Shown one piece after another: positions 36,382 to 46,856 of a DNA stretch of 64,000 nt. Every line of letters starts with the position of its first letter. Within the stretch, counting starts at the first letter, position 1. The position numbers were made by a program, and so were the translations under genes. This DNA is from Flavobacterium sp. MC2016-06 (GTDB lineage Bacteria > Bacteroidota > Bacteroidia > Flavobacteriales > Flavobacteriaceae): the NCBI RefSeq assembly GCF_009711165.2, contig NZ_WMID02000015.1, positions 1 to 64,000 on the forward strand, in the 5' to 3' direction. The notes under the pieces were generated by a model. That model made no database searches. It was not told the origin of the DNA and saw only the letters and a list, made by a program, of their open reading frames with translations.

Positions 36382-36733
36382 TTTTTTGTATTATTAGTTT
36401 GTTTTTCAGGAGCTCGTTCCTGCTGTCCGCTATATCTTTTGTGGTGAACCCCACCACAAAAGGATGCCGCTCCCATCAGGGCTAGGGCATCAGTTTTCAA
36501 TTTAAACTTTAGCTTTTATATTGAATCATCTTTATCAAAGTTGATGAGTTTTGATAAAGAGGGATGCTAAATTAAGTCTTTTTTCGAGAATTGTTACGAA
36601 AAGACTTGTTTATTAATGTAAACTTAGTATTGAAAAAGAGTTTGTATTTCATAATCAGCTTGTTAATTAATTTTTGTTGAAATTTTAAGCTTAGACAAAA
36701 AATCAAAAATTAAAATATTTTATGCTCGTAAAC
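36382..36733. other. Intergenic gap between LOG gene and repeat array
   Basis: Contains the R3 element (36407-36489) and about 240 bases of AT-rich sequence with no open frame. The stretch ATTTTATGCTCGTAAA at 36717-36732 matches the junction found in later array units, so it is probably the worn-out end of a further unit. Confidence 0.6.
36407..36489 (-). repeat. Dispersed element, family R3, copy 2
   Basis: On the minus strand: AGCCCTAGCCCTGATGGGAG, then CGGCATCC, then a hairpin TTTTGTGGTG / CACCACAAAA, then AGATATAGCGGACAGCAGGA. Same outer order as 15390-15486 with a different central hairpin. Confidence 0.8.
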
Positions 36734-37424
36734 CTTTGTCAAAGTTTTAAACTTTGACAAAGTTATTTTTGCTTTAACTCTTTCTTTAAAAATTTAGCAG
36801 TGTAATTTTTTTACTTTTTGCAGCTTCCTCTGGGATTTTTTGCAATAGGCTTTCAATTTTTTTCAGTCTTCTAGAGGAATAAATCTTTGTCAAAGTTTTA
36901 AACTTTGACAAATAAGCTCAAAGATTATAGATGTTTTATGTTCGTAAAGTTTTGTCAAAGTTTAAAACTTTGGCAAAGTTGTTTTTGCTTTAACTCTTTC
37001 TTTAAAAAAACTTAGCGTGTAACTTTTTACTTTTTGCAGCTTCCTATGGGGTTTCTTTTGCAATAGGTTTTTTAATTTTTTTTAGTCTTCTAGAGGAATA
37101 AATCTTTGTCAAAGTTTAAAACTTTGACAAAGAAGCTCAAAGATTGTAGATGTTTTATGTTCGTAAAGTTTTGTCAAAGTTTAAAACTTTGACAAAGTTG
37201 TTTTTGCTTTAACTCTTTCTTTAAAAAAACTTAGCCGTGTAACTTTTTACTTTTTGCAGCTTTCTCTTGGATTTCTTTTGCAATAGGTTTTCAATTTTTT
37301 TCAATCTTCTAGAGGAATAAATCTTTGTCAAAGTTTTAAACTTTGACAAAGAAGCTCAAAGATTGTAGATGTTTTTATGTTCTTAAAACTTTGACAAAGT
37401 TTCTCAAAGATCAAAACTATTTTT
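36734..37424. repeat. Tandem array of decayed uvrA 3' tails plus R4 palindromes
   Basis: GCTTTAACTC recurs at 36771, 36987 and 37206, and the homologous GTTCCAACTC of uvrA itself is at 37425. The periods are 216, 219 and 219 bp. Each unit holds about 78 bp resembling the end of uvrA, a CTTCTAGAGGAATAAAT piece, and two R4 palindromes (for example 36734-36762, 36885-36912, 37104-37132 and 37323-37351). The uvrA-like parts have indels and are no longer coding. Confidence 0.9.
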
Positions 37425-40254
37425 GTTCCAACTCCTTCTTCAAAAACTTAGCCGTATAACTTTTTTTGCTTTTCGCCACTTCCTCTGGAGTTCCTTTTGC
37501 GATCAATTCTCCGCCGCCTTTTCCGCCTTCAGGGCCAATATCAATAATATAATCAGCAAGTTTTATAACATCCATATTATGTTCGATAACTAAGATCGTA
37601 TTTCCTTTATCAACCAATTTGTTTATTACATCCATTAAAACTCGAATGTCTTCAAAATGCAAACCAGTTGTAGGTTCGTCAAGAATATAAAAAGTATTTC
37701 CGGTATCTTTTTTAGACAATTCGCCAGCCAATTTTATACGTTGCGCTTCACCGCCCGAAAGCGTTGTACTTTGTTGTCCAAGCGTAATATATCCTAAACC
37801 AACATCTTGAATCGTTTTTACTTTTCGGTAAATCTTCGGAATGTTTTCAAAAAACGGAACCGCTTCATCAACTGTCATATTCAATACATCCGAAATAGAT
37901 TTTCCTTTGTATCTAATTTCCAGTGTTTCTCTATTAAAACGTTTTCCTTGACACGTTTCACATTCCACATAAACATCAGGCAAGAAATTCATTTCGATAG
38001 TTCTAACACCAGAACCTTCGCAGGTTTCACAGCGTCCACCTTTTACGTTAAAACTAAAACGACCTGCTTTATAACCACGAATCATACTTTCAGAAGTCAT
38101 TGTAAATAGATTCCTAATTTCGGTAAAAACTTCAGTATAAGTCGCTGGATTCGAACGCGGCGTTCTTCCAATCGGACTTTGGTCAATGTCGATTACTTTG
38201 TCAATATGTTCTAAACCTTCAATCTTTTTGTACGGTTGTGGTTTTTTTACCCCGTTAAAATAATAAGCATTTAGAATCGGGTAGAGGGTTTCGTTTATCA
38301 AAGTCGATTTTCCGCTTCCAGAAACTCCTGTAACACAAGTCATTTGTCCCAACGGAATTTCTATTGTTACATTTTTTAGGTTATTTCCAGTCGCTCCAGA
38401 AAGTTTCAGGAATTTTCCGTTTCCTTTTCGTCTTTCTTTCGGAATCTCCAATTTCATTGTACCATTCAAATATTGAGCGGTAATTGTGTTCGATTTTAAA
38501 GTTTCAGCAGGCGTTCCAATACTGATAATTTCTCCTCCATATTTCCCCGCTTTTGGACCAATATCAATTACATAATCGGCAGTTTCGATCATATCTTTGT
38601 CGTGTTCTACAACAATAACCGAGTTTCCAATATCACGTAACTGCTCTAAAGAATGAATTAGTTTTTCATTATCTCTTTGGTGTAAACCAATACTTGGTTC
38701 ATCTAAAATATATAAAACACCAACCAATTGCGAACCAATTTGTGTTGCCAAACGAATACGCTGTGCTTCACCACCCGAAAGCGATTTTGAACTTCGGCTT
38801 AAAGCCAAATAATTCAAACCAACATTCATTAAAAAGTTCAAACGGTCTTTTATTTCTTTAACCACTTCAGATGCAATCAAAAGTTGTTTGTCTGTCAAAT
38901 GATTATTTAAATCCTGAAACCAAGTTGTTAAATCAGAAATATCCATATCACACAATTCGGTGATATTTTTCCCATTTACTCTAAAAAATTGTGCTTCTTT
39001 TTTTAAACGTGAACCTTCGCAAACCGGACAATTTATTTCATCCATAAAATCTTTTGCCCAACGTTTTATAGTTGTAGAAGCGCTTTCATCATATTGATTT
39101 TTGATGAAATGTGAAATTCCTTCAAAATCAATTTTATAATCGCGCGTAACGCCTAAATCTTTTGAGTTGATAGTAAATTTATCTTTGCCGCCATGAAGAA
39201 TCATTTCCATTGCTTCTGCCGGAATCTTCTCGATTGGATCTGTAATTTTAAATCCAAATTTCTCACCGATAACTTCTAACTGCTTAAAAATCCAAGAAGA
39301 TTTATATTCGCCAAGCGGAGCAAAACCGCCGCTTTTTATAGATAATTTCGGATTCGGAATAATCTTTTTGGCATTGATTTCGTGTACCGTTCCTAAACCA
39401 TTACAATGCGGACAAGCTCCTTTTGGAGAGTTGAAAGAAAATAAATTCGGCTCTGGATTTTGATACGATATTCCCGTTGTAGGACACATTAAATTCCTGC
39501 TGAAATAACGAACTTCATTAGTATCTTGATCTAAAATCATCAATACATTTTCGCCGTGATGCATTGCAGTATTAATGCTTTCGGCCAATCTTTTTTTATT
39601 GTCTTCGGTATCTTCAATCACCATTCTATCGACTACAATTTCTATATCGTGGGTTTTATAACGGTCTAATTTCATTCCTGAAACTAAATCCTGAACTTCA
39701 CCATTTACACGGACTTTTAGAAATCCTTGTTTGGTAATTTGTTGGAATAATTCGGCATAATGTCCTTTTCTGGCTTTAATTACAGGAGCAAGAATATTGA
39801 TTCGTTTCCCGTTGAAATCTTGAATAATCAAATCTTTAATTTGTTCATCAGAATACGAAACCATTTTTTCGCCTGTGTTGTAACTGTAAGCGTCTGCGCC
39901 ACGCGCATATAGAAGTCTTAAGAAATCGTATATTTCAGTAATAGTTCCAACTGTTGAACGCGGACTTTTGCTGGTTGTTTTTTGTTCAATCGCAATAACG
40001 GGAGAAAGTCCGTCGATTTTATCAACATCTGGACGTTCTAAGCCTCCAAGAAATTGTCTGGCATACGCCGAGAAAGTTTCTACATAACGACGCTGGCCTT
40101 CGGCATAAATAGTATCAAACGCTAAAGAGGATTTTCCCGAACCTGATAATCCGGTAATTACAACCAGTTTTTCACGCGGAATTGAAATGTCGATATTTTT
40201 TAGATTATGAACTCTTGCACCAAGAACTTCAATAGTATTGTCTTTGTCTAGCAT
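37417..40254 (-). CDS. uvrA: Excinuclease ABC subunit A
   Basis: 945 residues from the ATG at 40254 ([19 protein letters not shown]). The frame begins 12 bases earlier, but the -7 box at 40271-40278 would place the transcript start near 40265, favouring 40254. Two ABC modules are seen: Walker [15 protein letters not shown] and [14 protein letters not shown], and the LSGGEAQRI signature twice. Zinc-binding CxxC pairs (CPHC, CPVC, CETC twice) are present. UvrA with UvrB recognises bulky DNA damage in nucleotide excision repair. The last 25 codons ([19 protein letters not shown] and following) are the source of the repeat array downstream. Confidence 0.97.
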   Translation of the reverse strand: MLDKDNTIEVLGARVHNLKNIDISIPREKLVVITGLSGSGKSSLAFDTIYAEGQRRYVETFSAYARQFLGGLERPDVDKIDGLSPVIAIEQKTTSKSPRSTVGTITEIYDFLRLLYARGADAYSYNTGEKMVSYSDEQIKDLIIQDFNGKRINILAPVIKARKGHYAELFQQITKQGFLKVRVNGEVQDLVSGMKLDRYKTHDIEIVVDRMVIEDTEDNKKRLAESINTAMHHGENVLMILDQDTNEVRYFSRNLMCPTTGISYQNPEPNLFSFNSPKGACPHCNGLGTVHEINAKKIIPNPKLSIKSGGFAPLGEYKSSWIFKQLEVIGEKFGFKITDPIEKIPAEAMEMILHGGKDKFTINSKDLGVTRDYKIDFEGISHFIKNQYDESASTTIKRWAKDFMDEINCPVCEGSRLKKEAQFFRVNGKNITELCDMDISDLTTWFQDLNNHLTDKQLLIASEVVKEIKDRLNFLMNVGLNYLALSRSSKSLSGGEAQRIRLATQIGSQLVGVLYILDEPSIGLHQRDNEKLIHSLEQLRDIGNSVIVVEHDKDMIETADYVIDIGPKAGKYGGEIISIGTPAETLKSNTITAQYLNGTMKLEIPKERRKGNGKFLKLSGATGNNLKNVTIEIPLGQMTCVTGVSGSGKSTLINETLYPILNAYYFNGVKKPQPYKKIEGLEHIDKVIDIDQSPIGRTPRSNPATYTEVFTEIRNLFTMTSESMIRGYKAGRFSFNVKGGRCETCEGSGVRTIEMNFLPDVYVECETCQGKRFNRETLEIRYKGKSISDVLNMTVDEAVPFFENIPKIYRKVKTIQDVGLGYITLGQQSTTLSGGEAQRIKLAGELSKKDTGNTFYILDEPTTGLHFEDIRVLMDVINKLVDKGNTILVIEHNMDVIKLADYIIDIGPEGGKGGGELIAKGTPEEVAKSKKSYTAKFLKKELEQK

Positions 40255-40270
40255 ATATTTGAGCAAAACG

Positions 40271-40278
40271 CAAAGTTA
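40271..40278 (-). promoter_or_regulatory. -7 promoter box for uvrA
   Basis: TAACTTTG on the minus strand fits TAnnTTTG, 16 bases before the ATG at 40254. It argues against the longer reading frame. Confidence 0.55.
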
Positions 40279-40362
40279 CCACTTTGATTTGTTCTTTTTG
40301 TACTAGGGGATAGAAGTTTATGTTAAAAATTGTAACAATTTTCTCTTAGAAGTTTAAGCTTT

Positions 40363-40869
40363 TCATGATAACTTTTTCTCAAAAGCTTTTCGTTTGCCAC
40401 CTCTAAATTCTACTTCACCACAATACACATAGTCTAGCTTTTCGAAAATTTTCAACATTGGAATGTTATCAAAATTGGTATCTACTTTTATGCTGAAAAT
40501 ATTATTTTGCAATGCTAATTCCTCGGTATAAAGTAATATTTTTTTAGCCAGACCTTTACCTAAATAATCTTCAGAAATGGCTAATCTGTGCAGTACCGCA
40601 AAATCTCCATTAGTTAACCAAGTTCCAACCAATTCGTCGTAAGCAGGTTCATCATTAAAAACAATAGAAGCATACCCAATAATAATATCATTATCAGTTA
40701 AAACATAACCAGAACCTTTTTCGATATCTTTTTTTACTACTTCAAGATTTGGGTACCCGTCTTGCCACTGCTGGCTTCCATCTTGTTTTCTGCGTACAAT
40801 GGCTTGGCTTAAAATAGCCCAAATAGAGTCTGATTCTTGTAAAACTGCTTTTCTGAAATTAAGGTTCAT
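40363..40869 (-). CDS. GNAT-family N-acetyltransferase
   Basis: 168 residues, one GNAT domain. The acetyl-CoA site follows the beta-4 strand: VLHRLAISEDYLGKGLAKKIL around residues 90-111, with the Q/RxxGxG/A motif read as LGKGLA. The C-terminal part (SIKVDTNFDNIPMLKIFEKL) is the conserved helix of the family. The start MNLNFRKAVLQESDSIWAIL is typical. The acceptor is unknown. It lies between uvrA and the chloride channel gene on the same strand, with gaps of about 55-95 bases that do not prove an operon. Confidence 0.87.
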   Translation of the reverse strand: MNLNFRKAVLQESDSIWAILSQAIVRRKQDGSQQWQDGYPNLEVVKKDIEKGSGYVLTDNDIIIGYASIVFNDEPAYDELVGTWLTNGDFAVLHRLAISEDYLGKGLAKKILLYTEELALQNNIFSIKVDTNFDNIPMLKIFEKLDYVYCGEVEFRGGKRKAFEKKLS

Positions 40870-40924
40870 TTGTAATTTAATTGAATTAAATTGAGGAATT
40901 GTAGTGTATTGTTTTTAATGAAAA

Positions 40925-42709
40925 TTATTCTATCGTCATAGAACGTAGTTTAGTTCTATAAGCTTCTAGAGCTATAGATTTAGAAATGAAACCGTAATAT
41001 TTTTCATTTCGTAAAACTGGAATAAAAGCCGTTTTTGTTCTCTCAAATTTACTCATTACAATTTCCATACTGTCGTAAGAAGAAATAGTAGCTGGCGGCG
41101 TTTTCATTACGTCTTTAATCAGCGTATATTTTACGCGGTAAGTATTAAAAATAATTTCGCGGATATCATTAAAATGCACGACACCAACTAAATCCTTTTC
41201 GTGAGTTACAACTGCAAAAACAACTTGATTAGAATGTGAAATAAGATCTACCAATTTGCCTAAATTTTCATCAGGATGAACCGTTAAATAATCGGTTTGA
41301 ATGATAGAATCAATATCTAAAGTAGATAGAATATTAGAATCTTTATTGCTGGTAAAAGCGTGTCCTTTTTTAGCCAATCCTTTTACGTCAAGCGAATATT
41401 TCTCAAAACGTTTTGAAATCGCAAAACTAATGGAAGAAACAATCATAAGCGGAATCATTAACCCGTAACCTCCCGTAATTTCGGCAATTAAGAAGATTGC
41501 GGTAAGAGGCGCATGAAATAGACCACTTAAAATCCCTGCCATTCCGACCATTGTAAAGTTGCTGATTGGCAATTTTGACAAGCCAATTAAGCTGATAAAT
41601 TTGGAGAAAAAATAACCTAAATACGAACCTAAGAATAGTGAAGGAGCAAAGTTTCCTCCATTTCCGCCACTTCCCAAAGTAAGACCAGAAGCAAACACTT
41701 TCATCATCATGGTTGCGCCAACAAATAGTAGTAAAACCCAGCTGTTGTTTCTAAACTCGGCAAATAAAGTATTGTCTAATAATTTTCCAGGATCAGATTC
41801 AGATAAGGTTTTGATGCTTTCGTAACCTTCACCAAATAGGGTTGGAAATATAAAAATTAGAACGGCTAATAGTGAAGAACCAATAAAGGCTTTTTTATAG
41901 GGACCAATTTCTAATTTTGAAAAGTAATGTTCTACTTTCTGAAAATTTCTAGAATAATAAATGGCTGTTAGACCTGTTAGAACTCCTAAAAGAACATAAA
42001 ATGGAATGTTATGATAATCAAAAGTTTCTTGTTTTTTGAAGCTTAAAAGAATGCTTTCGTCCAAAAGAATAGCAGAAACTAAAGCACCAGTTGCTGCAGA
42101 AATCATAATAGGAGTAAAGGCAGAGATACTTACATCTACTAATAAAACTTCAATGGCAAAAAGTACTCCAGCGATTGGAGCATTAAAGGCAGCCGAAATT
42201 CCGGCAGCAACGCCACAGCCAATAAGCAGTGTTCTATCTTTATAAGGTAACTTGTAATTTTGAGCAAAATTAGATCCAAATGCAGCTCCAGTAATTACGA
42301 TTGGGCTTTCTAAACCAGCAGAACCTCCTAAACCAACGGTTAAGGAACTGGTTATAATTTGGGCATACATTTGCTTTTTGGGAATAATACTTGCTTTTTT
42401 TGCAACTGCATAAAGGATTTGCGAAGTACCTTTTTGAATGGTGCCGCTCAATACTTTTTTTACCACCAAAACAGTAAGCATAATACCAATAATGGGTAGA
42501 ATACTGTTGATGAAACTTAATTTTAGAATTCCGTTGATATAGGTAGCGAAAGAAAAAACGCTGTGGGCGAATGTTTTAAGTACAATTACGGCAAGTGAAC
42601 ATGAAATACCAATTAAAACACTTGATAAAAAAAGAAACTGCTTTGGTGTCATTAATGATTGCCCCAAAGCAATTATGTTTTCTAGTCTTCTGAAATATTT
42701 TTTTAGCAT
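40925..42709 (-). CDS. ClC-family chloride channel or transporter with CBS domains
   Basis: 594 residues. Ten or more hydrophobic helices occupy residues 25-430. Two CBS-type segments follow (near 465-580: IQTDYLTVHPDENLGKLVD and VMKTPPATISSYDSMEIVM). The gating glutamate is Glu134 in GSAGLESPIV, the family GxEGP position. The GSGGNGGNFAPSLF stretch around residue 350 is another chloride-site loop. A proton-coupled exchanger or a channel are both possible. CBS domains usually bind adenine nucleotides and regulate. It is a single gene followed by ggt on the same strand after a 74-base gap. Confidence 0.92.
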   Translation of the reverse strand: MLKKYFRRLENIIALGQSLMTPKQFLFLSSVLIGISCSLAVIVLKTFAHSVFSFATYINGILKLSFINSILPIIGIMLTVLVVKKVLSGTIQKGTSQILYAVAKKASIIPKKQMYAQIITSSLTVGLGGSAGLESPIVITGAAFGSNFAQNYKLPYKDRTLLIGCGVAAGISAAFNAPIAGVLFAIEVLLVDVSISAFTPIMISAATGALVSAILLDESILLSFKKQETFDYHNIPFYVLLGVLTGLTAIYYSRNFQKVEHYFSKLEIGPYKKAFIGSSLLAVLIFIFPTLFGEGYESIKTLSESDPGKLLDNTLFAEFRNNSWVLLLFVGATMMMKVFASGLTLGSGGNGGNFAPSLFLGSYLGYFFSKFISLIGLSKLPISNFTMVGMAGILSGLFHAPLTAIFLIAEITGGYGLMIPLMIVSSISFAISKRFEKYSLDVKGLAKKGHAFTSNKDSNILSTLDIDSIIQTDYLTVHPDENLGKLVDLISHSNQVVFAVVTHEKDLVGVVHFNDIREIIFNTYRVKYTLIKDVMKTPPATISSYDSMEIVMSKFERTKTAFIPVLRNEKYYGFISKSIALEAYRTKLRSMTIE

Positions 42710-42783
42710 TCTGTTTTAAAAATTATCGTTCTTACAAAATTAGGTTATAAAATCGTATAAAAAAATAAAAAACGCTAAGTAAA

Positions 42784-44469
42784 TTAAAACCCTACTGCTT
42801 TATCGTCACCTCGGAAGTCTGCACCGCCTTCAAGATTTTTATTTGGTAAGACTAAAATAGCATCTACTTTTCCGATAATTGGTGTTGGTTTTTCGTTGAT
42901 TAAGTAATTTTTTGCTTTAAGTTTTTCGATGGTTTTAGGATCAAAAGAATCTTTTTCAAAATTAATTAGATCTGGCAGCCATTGATGATGAAAACGAGGT
43001 GCATTTACTGCTTCCTGCATGCTTAAATTATATTCGTATACATTTAATATGGTTTGTAAAACCGATGTAATAATAGTAGAACCGCCCGGCGTTCCTACAA
43101 CCATAAAAAGTTTGCCGTCTTTCTCTACAATTGTTGGCGTCATAGAGCTTAACATACGTTTTTGAGGCGCAATACTGTTGGCTTCATTTCCTACTAACCC
43201 AAACATGTTTGGAGTACCCGGTTTAGAGCTGAAATCGTCCATTTCATTGTTTAAAAAGAAACCTAATTCGTCACAATAATATTTAGAACCATAACCGTCA
43301 TTTAGAGTTGTAGTTGCAGCAACCGCATTCCCAAATTGATCTACAATAGAGTAATGTGTGGTTTCTGTACTTTCATTATAAGTTACTGTTCCTTCTTTAA
43401 TTTCTGATGACAAACTGGCTTTTTCTGGATTAAAACTTGCCATTCTATTTCTTAAATAAGATTCAGCTAAAAGTGCTTTAACTGGAATTTTCACAAAATC
43501 AGGATCGCCTAAATATTGGCTTCTATCGGCGTAAGCTCTTCTCTCGGCTTCTACAATAATCTGAATAGATTCGTCAGTATTGTGTCCGAATTTGGCTAAA
43601 TCATAAGGTTCGATCATTTTTAAAATTTGACCGAGACAAATACCACCGCTGCTTGGAGGCGACATCGAAGTAATCTTTAACTCTTTGTAAGTAAACTGCA
43701 GCGGATTTCTCCATTTGGCTTCGTATTTTGCTAAATCTTCAAGGGTAATAATACCGCCTTTTTTCTGTAGATAATCGACTAAGATTTTTGCAGTTTCTCC
43801 TTTGTAGAATTCATTTCTTCCGTTTTTCTGAATTCTCTTTAAAGTATTCGCTAAAGCGGTATATTTAATGGTGTCATTTTCTTTAAACGGTTTTGCTAAA
43901 AGTGTGGTTTCTCCGTTTATTTTTACAATGCTTTCATGGTAATCTTTTAGGCTTTTTTCTTGTTTTTTGGTTACAATTACGCCTCTTTCTGCTAGCGCAA
44001 TTACAGGCTTTAAGATTTCAGACATTGGCATTGTGCCTAGTTTTTTATGCACTGCAAAAACGCCGGCAATAGTTCCTGGAACTCCAATTGCTAAAGCTGT
44101 TTCGGTACTTTTTCCTTTTATAACATTTCCATCTTTATCTAAAAACATATCTTTTGTTGCTGCCAGCGGTGCTTTTTCGCGATAATCTAAAGAACCAACT
44201 TCGCCGTTTGCTTTTCTATAGACCATAAAACCGCCTCCGCCAATGTTTCCTGCAAACGGAAAAGCAACTGCCAAAGCAAGTTCTGTTCCCACCATTGCAT
44301 CAAATGCATTACCGCCTTTTTTCATAATATCAGCTCCAATTTTTGAAGCTTCTTCGCGAGCTGAGACAACCATTGCTTTTGTAACAACTAATCCAGTTGG
44401 TTGTGCTGGAGTTTGCTGCGAAAATCCATAAACAGAGATTAAGCAAAATAAAAAGGTAATTTTTTTCAT
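42784..44469 (-). CDS. ggt: Gamma-glutamyltransferase
   Basis: 561 residues. A signal peptide ends at GFSQQ (about residue 18), so the enzyme is periplasmic. The self-cleavage and catalytic threonine is Thr370 in STETTHYSIVD, where the large and small subunits separate. Family motifs include KGGNAFDAMVGTELALAV, GGGGFMVYR and PPSSGGICLGQIL. The small subunit keeps the SSMTPTIV and GTPGGSTIITSV segments that line the glutamyl site. It moves the gamma-glutamyl group of glutathione to water or amino acids. It is a lone gene. Confidence 0.94.
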   Translation of the reverse strand: MKKITFLFCLISVYGFSQQTPAQPTGLVVTKAMVVSAREEASKIGADIMKKGGNAFDAMVGTELALAVAFPFAGNIGGGGFMVYRKANGEVGSLDYREKAPLAATKDMFLDKDGNVIKGKSTETALAIGVPGTIAGVFAVHKKLGTMPMSEILKPVIALAERGVIVTKKQEKSLKDYHESIVKINGETTLLAKPFKENDTIKYTALANTLKRIQKNGRNEFYKGETAKILVDYLQKKGGIITLEDLAKYEAKWRNPLQFTYKELKITSMSPPSSGGICLGQILKMIEPYDLAKFGHNTDESIQIIVEAERRAYADRSQYLGDPDFVKIPVKALLAESYLRNRMASFNPEKASLSSEIKEGTVTYNESTETTHYSIVDQFGNAVAATTTLNDGYGSKYYCDELGFFLNNEMDDFSSKPGTPNMFGLVGNEANSIAPQKRMLSSMTPTIVEKDGKLFMVVGTPGGSTIITSVLQTILNVYEYNLSMQEAVNAPRFHHQWLPDLINFEKDSFDPKTIEKLKAKNYLINEKPTPIIGKVDAILVLPNKNLEGGADFRGDDKAVGF

Positions 44470-44649
44470 ATTTGAATGTTAGTTTGTTAGATGTAATTAT
44501 TTTTAACACATTAAGATATAGGTTTTATAAGTTCAAAAAGAGATGTTTCACTTAATTGAAAAAAGATAAAAACTATTTTAATGAAAGAAATGTACTACTT
44601 TTTTAATGAAAACAGATATTTCAGAGTGTTAAAAAATATTTGGTCGATT

Positions 44650-45234
44650 TTATAAAGTAAGCAGTTTTTGTTTGGCTTGTTGCTGCATGTCTTCAAAAAA
44701 CAAAGTGAATTCTTCTTCAAATTCAGCGTAAAACTCTTTTAATTCTTCGCTTGCAAACTGCATTTTAGAAGTATTCTTTGATCTTCGATCCATTTGAGTC
44801 AAAATATTGTGAATGCCATCGACTGTTTGGTAACTCAAAAGCCAGTTTCTCTGAATCATGTAAGGCATTAAATCTTGTGTTTTCTCAGTAAGAATCTCAT
44901 AGTTTTCATGTAATGATCTATAAAATCTATTAATGAAACTTTCTAGTTTTTCATCAGAGTATTTAGTCCAGTTTTTAGCTAAATAATGATCGTACAAAAT
45001 GTCTACAATTACACCTGCATAATGATGATATTTATCGTGCAGTCTTTTTGTGCTCTGTCTAAAAATATCATGAGAATCAGTGTAAGTATCTATAAAACGA
45101 TGCAGCAAAATTCCTTTTTGAACATCTTCAGGAAAATGTTCAAATTGTTTTCCACGAATTCCATCGGCCATAAAATTGCCGATTTTAATCAAATCGTTTT
45201 CGCCAGAAAGATATATGTGGGCTAAGAAATTCAT
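44650..45234 (-). CDS. acpH: Acyl carrier protein phosphodiesterase
   Basis: 194 residues, matching AcpH length. The metal-binding HD-like N-terminus is MNFLAHIYLSGEN (His6) and GNFMADGIRGK (Asp24). It is followed by LLHRFIDTYTDSHD and YAGVIVDILYDHYLA, all conserved in the family. The enzyme removes the 4'-phosphopantetheine arm from holo-ACP. The gene stands alone and diverges from glmM across a 217-base gap. Confidence 0.88.
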   Translation of the reverse strand: MNFLAHIYLSGENDLIKIGNFMADGIRGKQFEHFPEDVQKGILLHRFIDTYTDSHDIFRQSTKRLHDKYHHYAGVIVDILYDHYLAKNWTKYSDEKLESFINRFYRSLHENYEILTEKTQDLMPYMIQRNWLLSYQTVDGIHNILTQMDRRSKNTSKMQFASEELKEFYAEFEEEFTLFFEDMQQQAKQKLLTL

Positions 45235-45417
45235 TTTTTTTTGAGTTGCTAAGATTCTGAGCGGTTATCTCAGTAACTGCCAGAACCTAGTTTTTAGTAA
45301 ATGTATAAAAACTTTTTTAAATGATTTTGTTATATCATTGAGGACTTTAAACTCAAAGTATAAGGAGAGTGCTTAAAATCTTAGTGTTTTAGTATCGGAG
45401 TAACTCGGTAACTTTTC

Positions 45418-45425
45418 TATATTTG
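45418..45425 (+). promoter_or_regulatory. -7 promoter box for glmM
   Basis: TATATTTG, 26 bases before the ATG at 45452. Confidence 0.55.
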
Positions 45426-45451
45426 TAATAAAAATAACCTAACTCACAAAA

Positions 45452-46840
45452 ATGACTTTAATTAAATCAATTTCAGGCATCCGAGGAACTATCGGAGGAA
45501 AAGTAGGAGATAACCTGACTCCTGTTGATGCTGTAAAATTTGCATCTGCCTACGGAACCTTTCTTAAAAATAATACTTCAAAAGATAAATTAACGGTTGT
45601 AATTGGTCGCGATGCTAGAATTTCTGGGCCAATGATTCATAACCTTGTTGTAAATACTTTAATTGGTTTAGGAATTAATGTAATTGATCTTGGACTTTCG
45701 ACTACCCCAACTGTTGAAGTTGCTGTGCCTTTAGAAAAAGCTGATGGAGGAATTATTTTAACGGCTTCTCATAATCCAAAACAATGGAATGCTTTAAAAT
45801 TATTGAATGAAAAAGGAGAATTTTTAAGCGGTGCTGAAGGTGCTAAAATTCTTGAAATTGCTGAGGCTGAGGCTTTCGATTTCTCGGATGTTGACAATTT
45901 AGGAGAAATCACAATTAATGATGCTTATATGGACATTCATATCGACGAGGTTTTAAACTTGCCTTTAGTTGATGTTGAAGCAGTAAAAGCAGCTAAATTT
46001 AAAGTAGTTGTAGATGGTGTAAATTCGTCTGGAGGAATTATTATTCCAAGATTATTAGAATTAATGGGTGTTGAAGTGGTAAAATTATACTGTGAACCTA
46101 ACGGACATTTTCCTCATAATCCGGAACCTTTGAAGGAACATTTAACGGATATTTCGGAATTGGTTGTGAAAGAAAAAGCAGATTTGGGTGTTGTGGTTGA
46201 TCCAGATGTTGATCGTTTGGCTTTTATCTGCGAAGATGGTGAAATGTTTGGAGAAGAATATACTTTGGTAGCTTGTGCTGATTATGTTTTGAGTAAAACG
46301 CCTGGAAATACAGTTTCTAATATGTCTTCTTCTCGTGCTTTGCGTGATGTTACTGTTGGACACAAAGGAAGCTACGAAGCGAGCGCTGTAGGCGAAGTGA
46401 ATGTAGTGGAATTAATGAAAAAAAATAACGCTATTATTGGTGGTGAAGGTAACGGAGGTATTATTTACCCTGAATCTCATTACGGACGTGACAGCTTGGT
46501 TGGTGTGGCTTTATTCTTGACACATTTGGCTAACAAAAAAATGTCGGTTTCTGCATTGCGTGCTTCCTATCCAGAATATTATATGAGCAAAAATAAAATT
46601 GAATTAACACCGCAAATTGATGTTGATGCGATTTTGGTTGCAATGACTGAAAAATACAAAAACGAAGATATTACTACCATTGATGGTGTAAAAATTGATT
46701 TTGCCACAGAATGGGTGCATTTAAGAAAATCAAACACAGAACCTATTATTCGTATTTATACAGAAGCTCCATCTCAAGAAAAAGCAGATGTTCTTGCTCT
46801 TCGAATTATTGATGAAATAAAAGCAATTGCGGGGATTTAA
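45452..46840 (+). CDS. glmM: Phosphoglucosamine mutase
   Basis: 462 residues. The phosphoserine loop is TASHNPKQWNALK with Ser106 as the phosphorylated residue. The metal loop is VVDPDVDRLAF near 247-257, the sugar-binding loop GEGNGGIIYP, and the C-terminal phosphate-binding RKSNTEPIIRIYTEA. This is the GlmM-like branch that converts glucosamine-6-phosphate to glucosamine-1-phosphate for peptidoglycan and LPS; related phosphomannomutases cannot be fully excluded. It is a single gene with its own -7 box and a strong terminator. Confidence 0.88.
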   Translation: MTLIKSISGIRGTIGGKVGDNLTPVDAVKFASAYGTFLKNNTSKDKLTVVIGRDARISGPMIHNLVVNTLIGLGINVIDLGLSTTPTVEVAVPLEKADGGIILTASHNPKQWNALKLLNEKGEFLSGAEGAKILEIAEAEAFDFSDVDNLGEITINDAYMDIHIDEVLNLPLVDVEAVKAAKFKVVVDGVNSSGGIIIPRLLELMGVEVVKLYCEPNGHFPHNPEPLKEHLTDISELVVKEKADLGVVVDPDVDRLAFICEDGEMFGEEYTLVACADYVLSKTPGNTVSNMSSSRALRDVTVGHKGSYEASAVGEVNVVELMKKNNAIIGGEGNGGIIYPESHYGRDSLVGVALFLTHLANKKMSVSALRASYPEYYMSKNKIELTPQIDVDAILVAMTEKYKNEDITTIDGVKIDFATEWVHLRKSNTEPIIRIYTEAPSQEKADVLALRIIDEIKAIAGI

Positions 46841-46856
46841 TTCTCGATAAATTTCA

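Noticed and set aside
36734..37424. Repeat array considered as CRISPR or as integron attC sites
   Set aside because: Period 216-219 bp with no unique spacers, no cas or integrase gene nearby, and the repeats derive from the uvrA tail.
38145..38160. GGATTCGAACGCGG resembling a tRNA T-arm
   Set aside because: It is within uvrA and codes for conserved residues; no cloverleaf can be drawn.
44243..44431. Antisense reading frame within ggt
   Set aside because: It mirrors the codon pattern of ggt and has no independent start signal.
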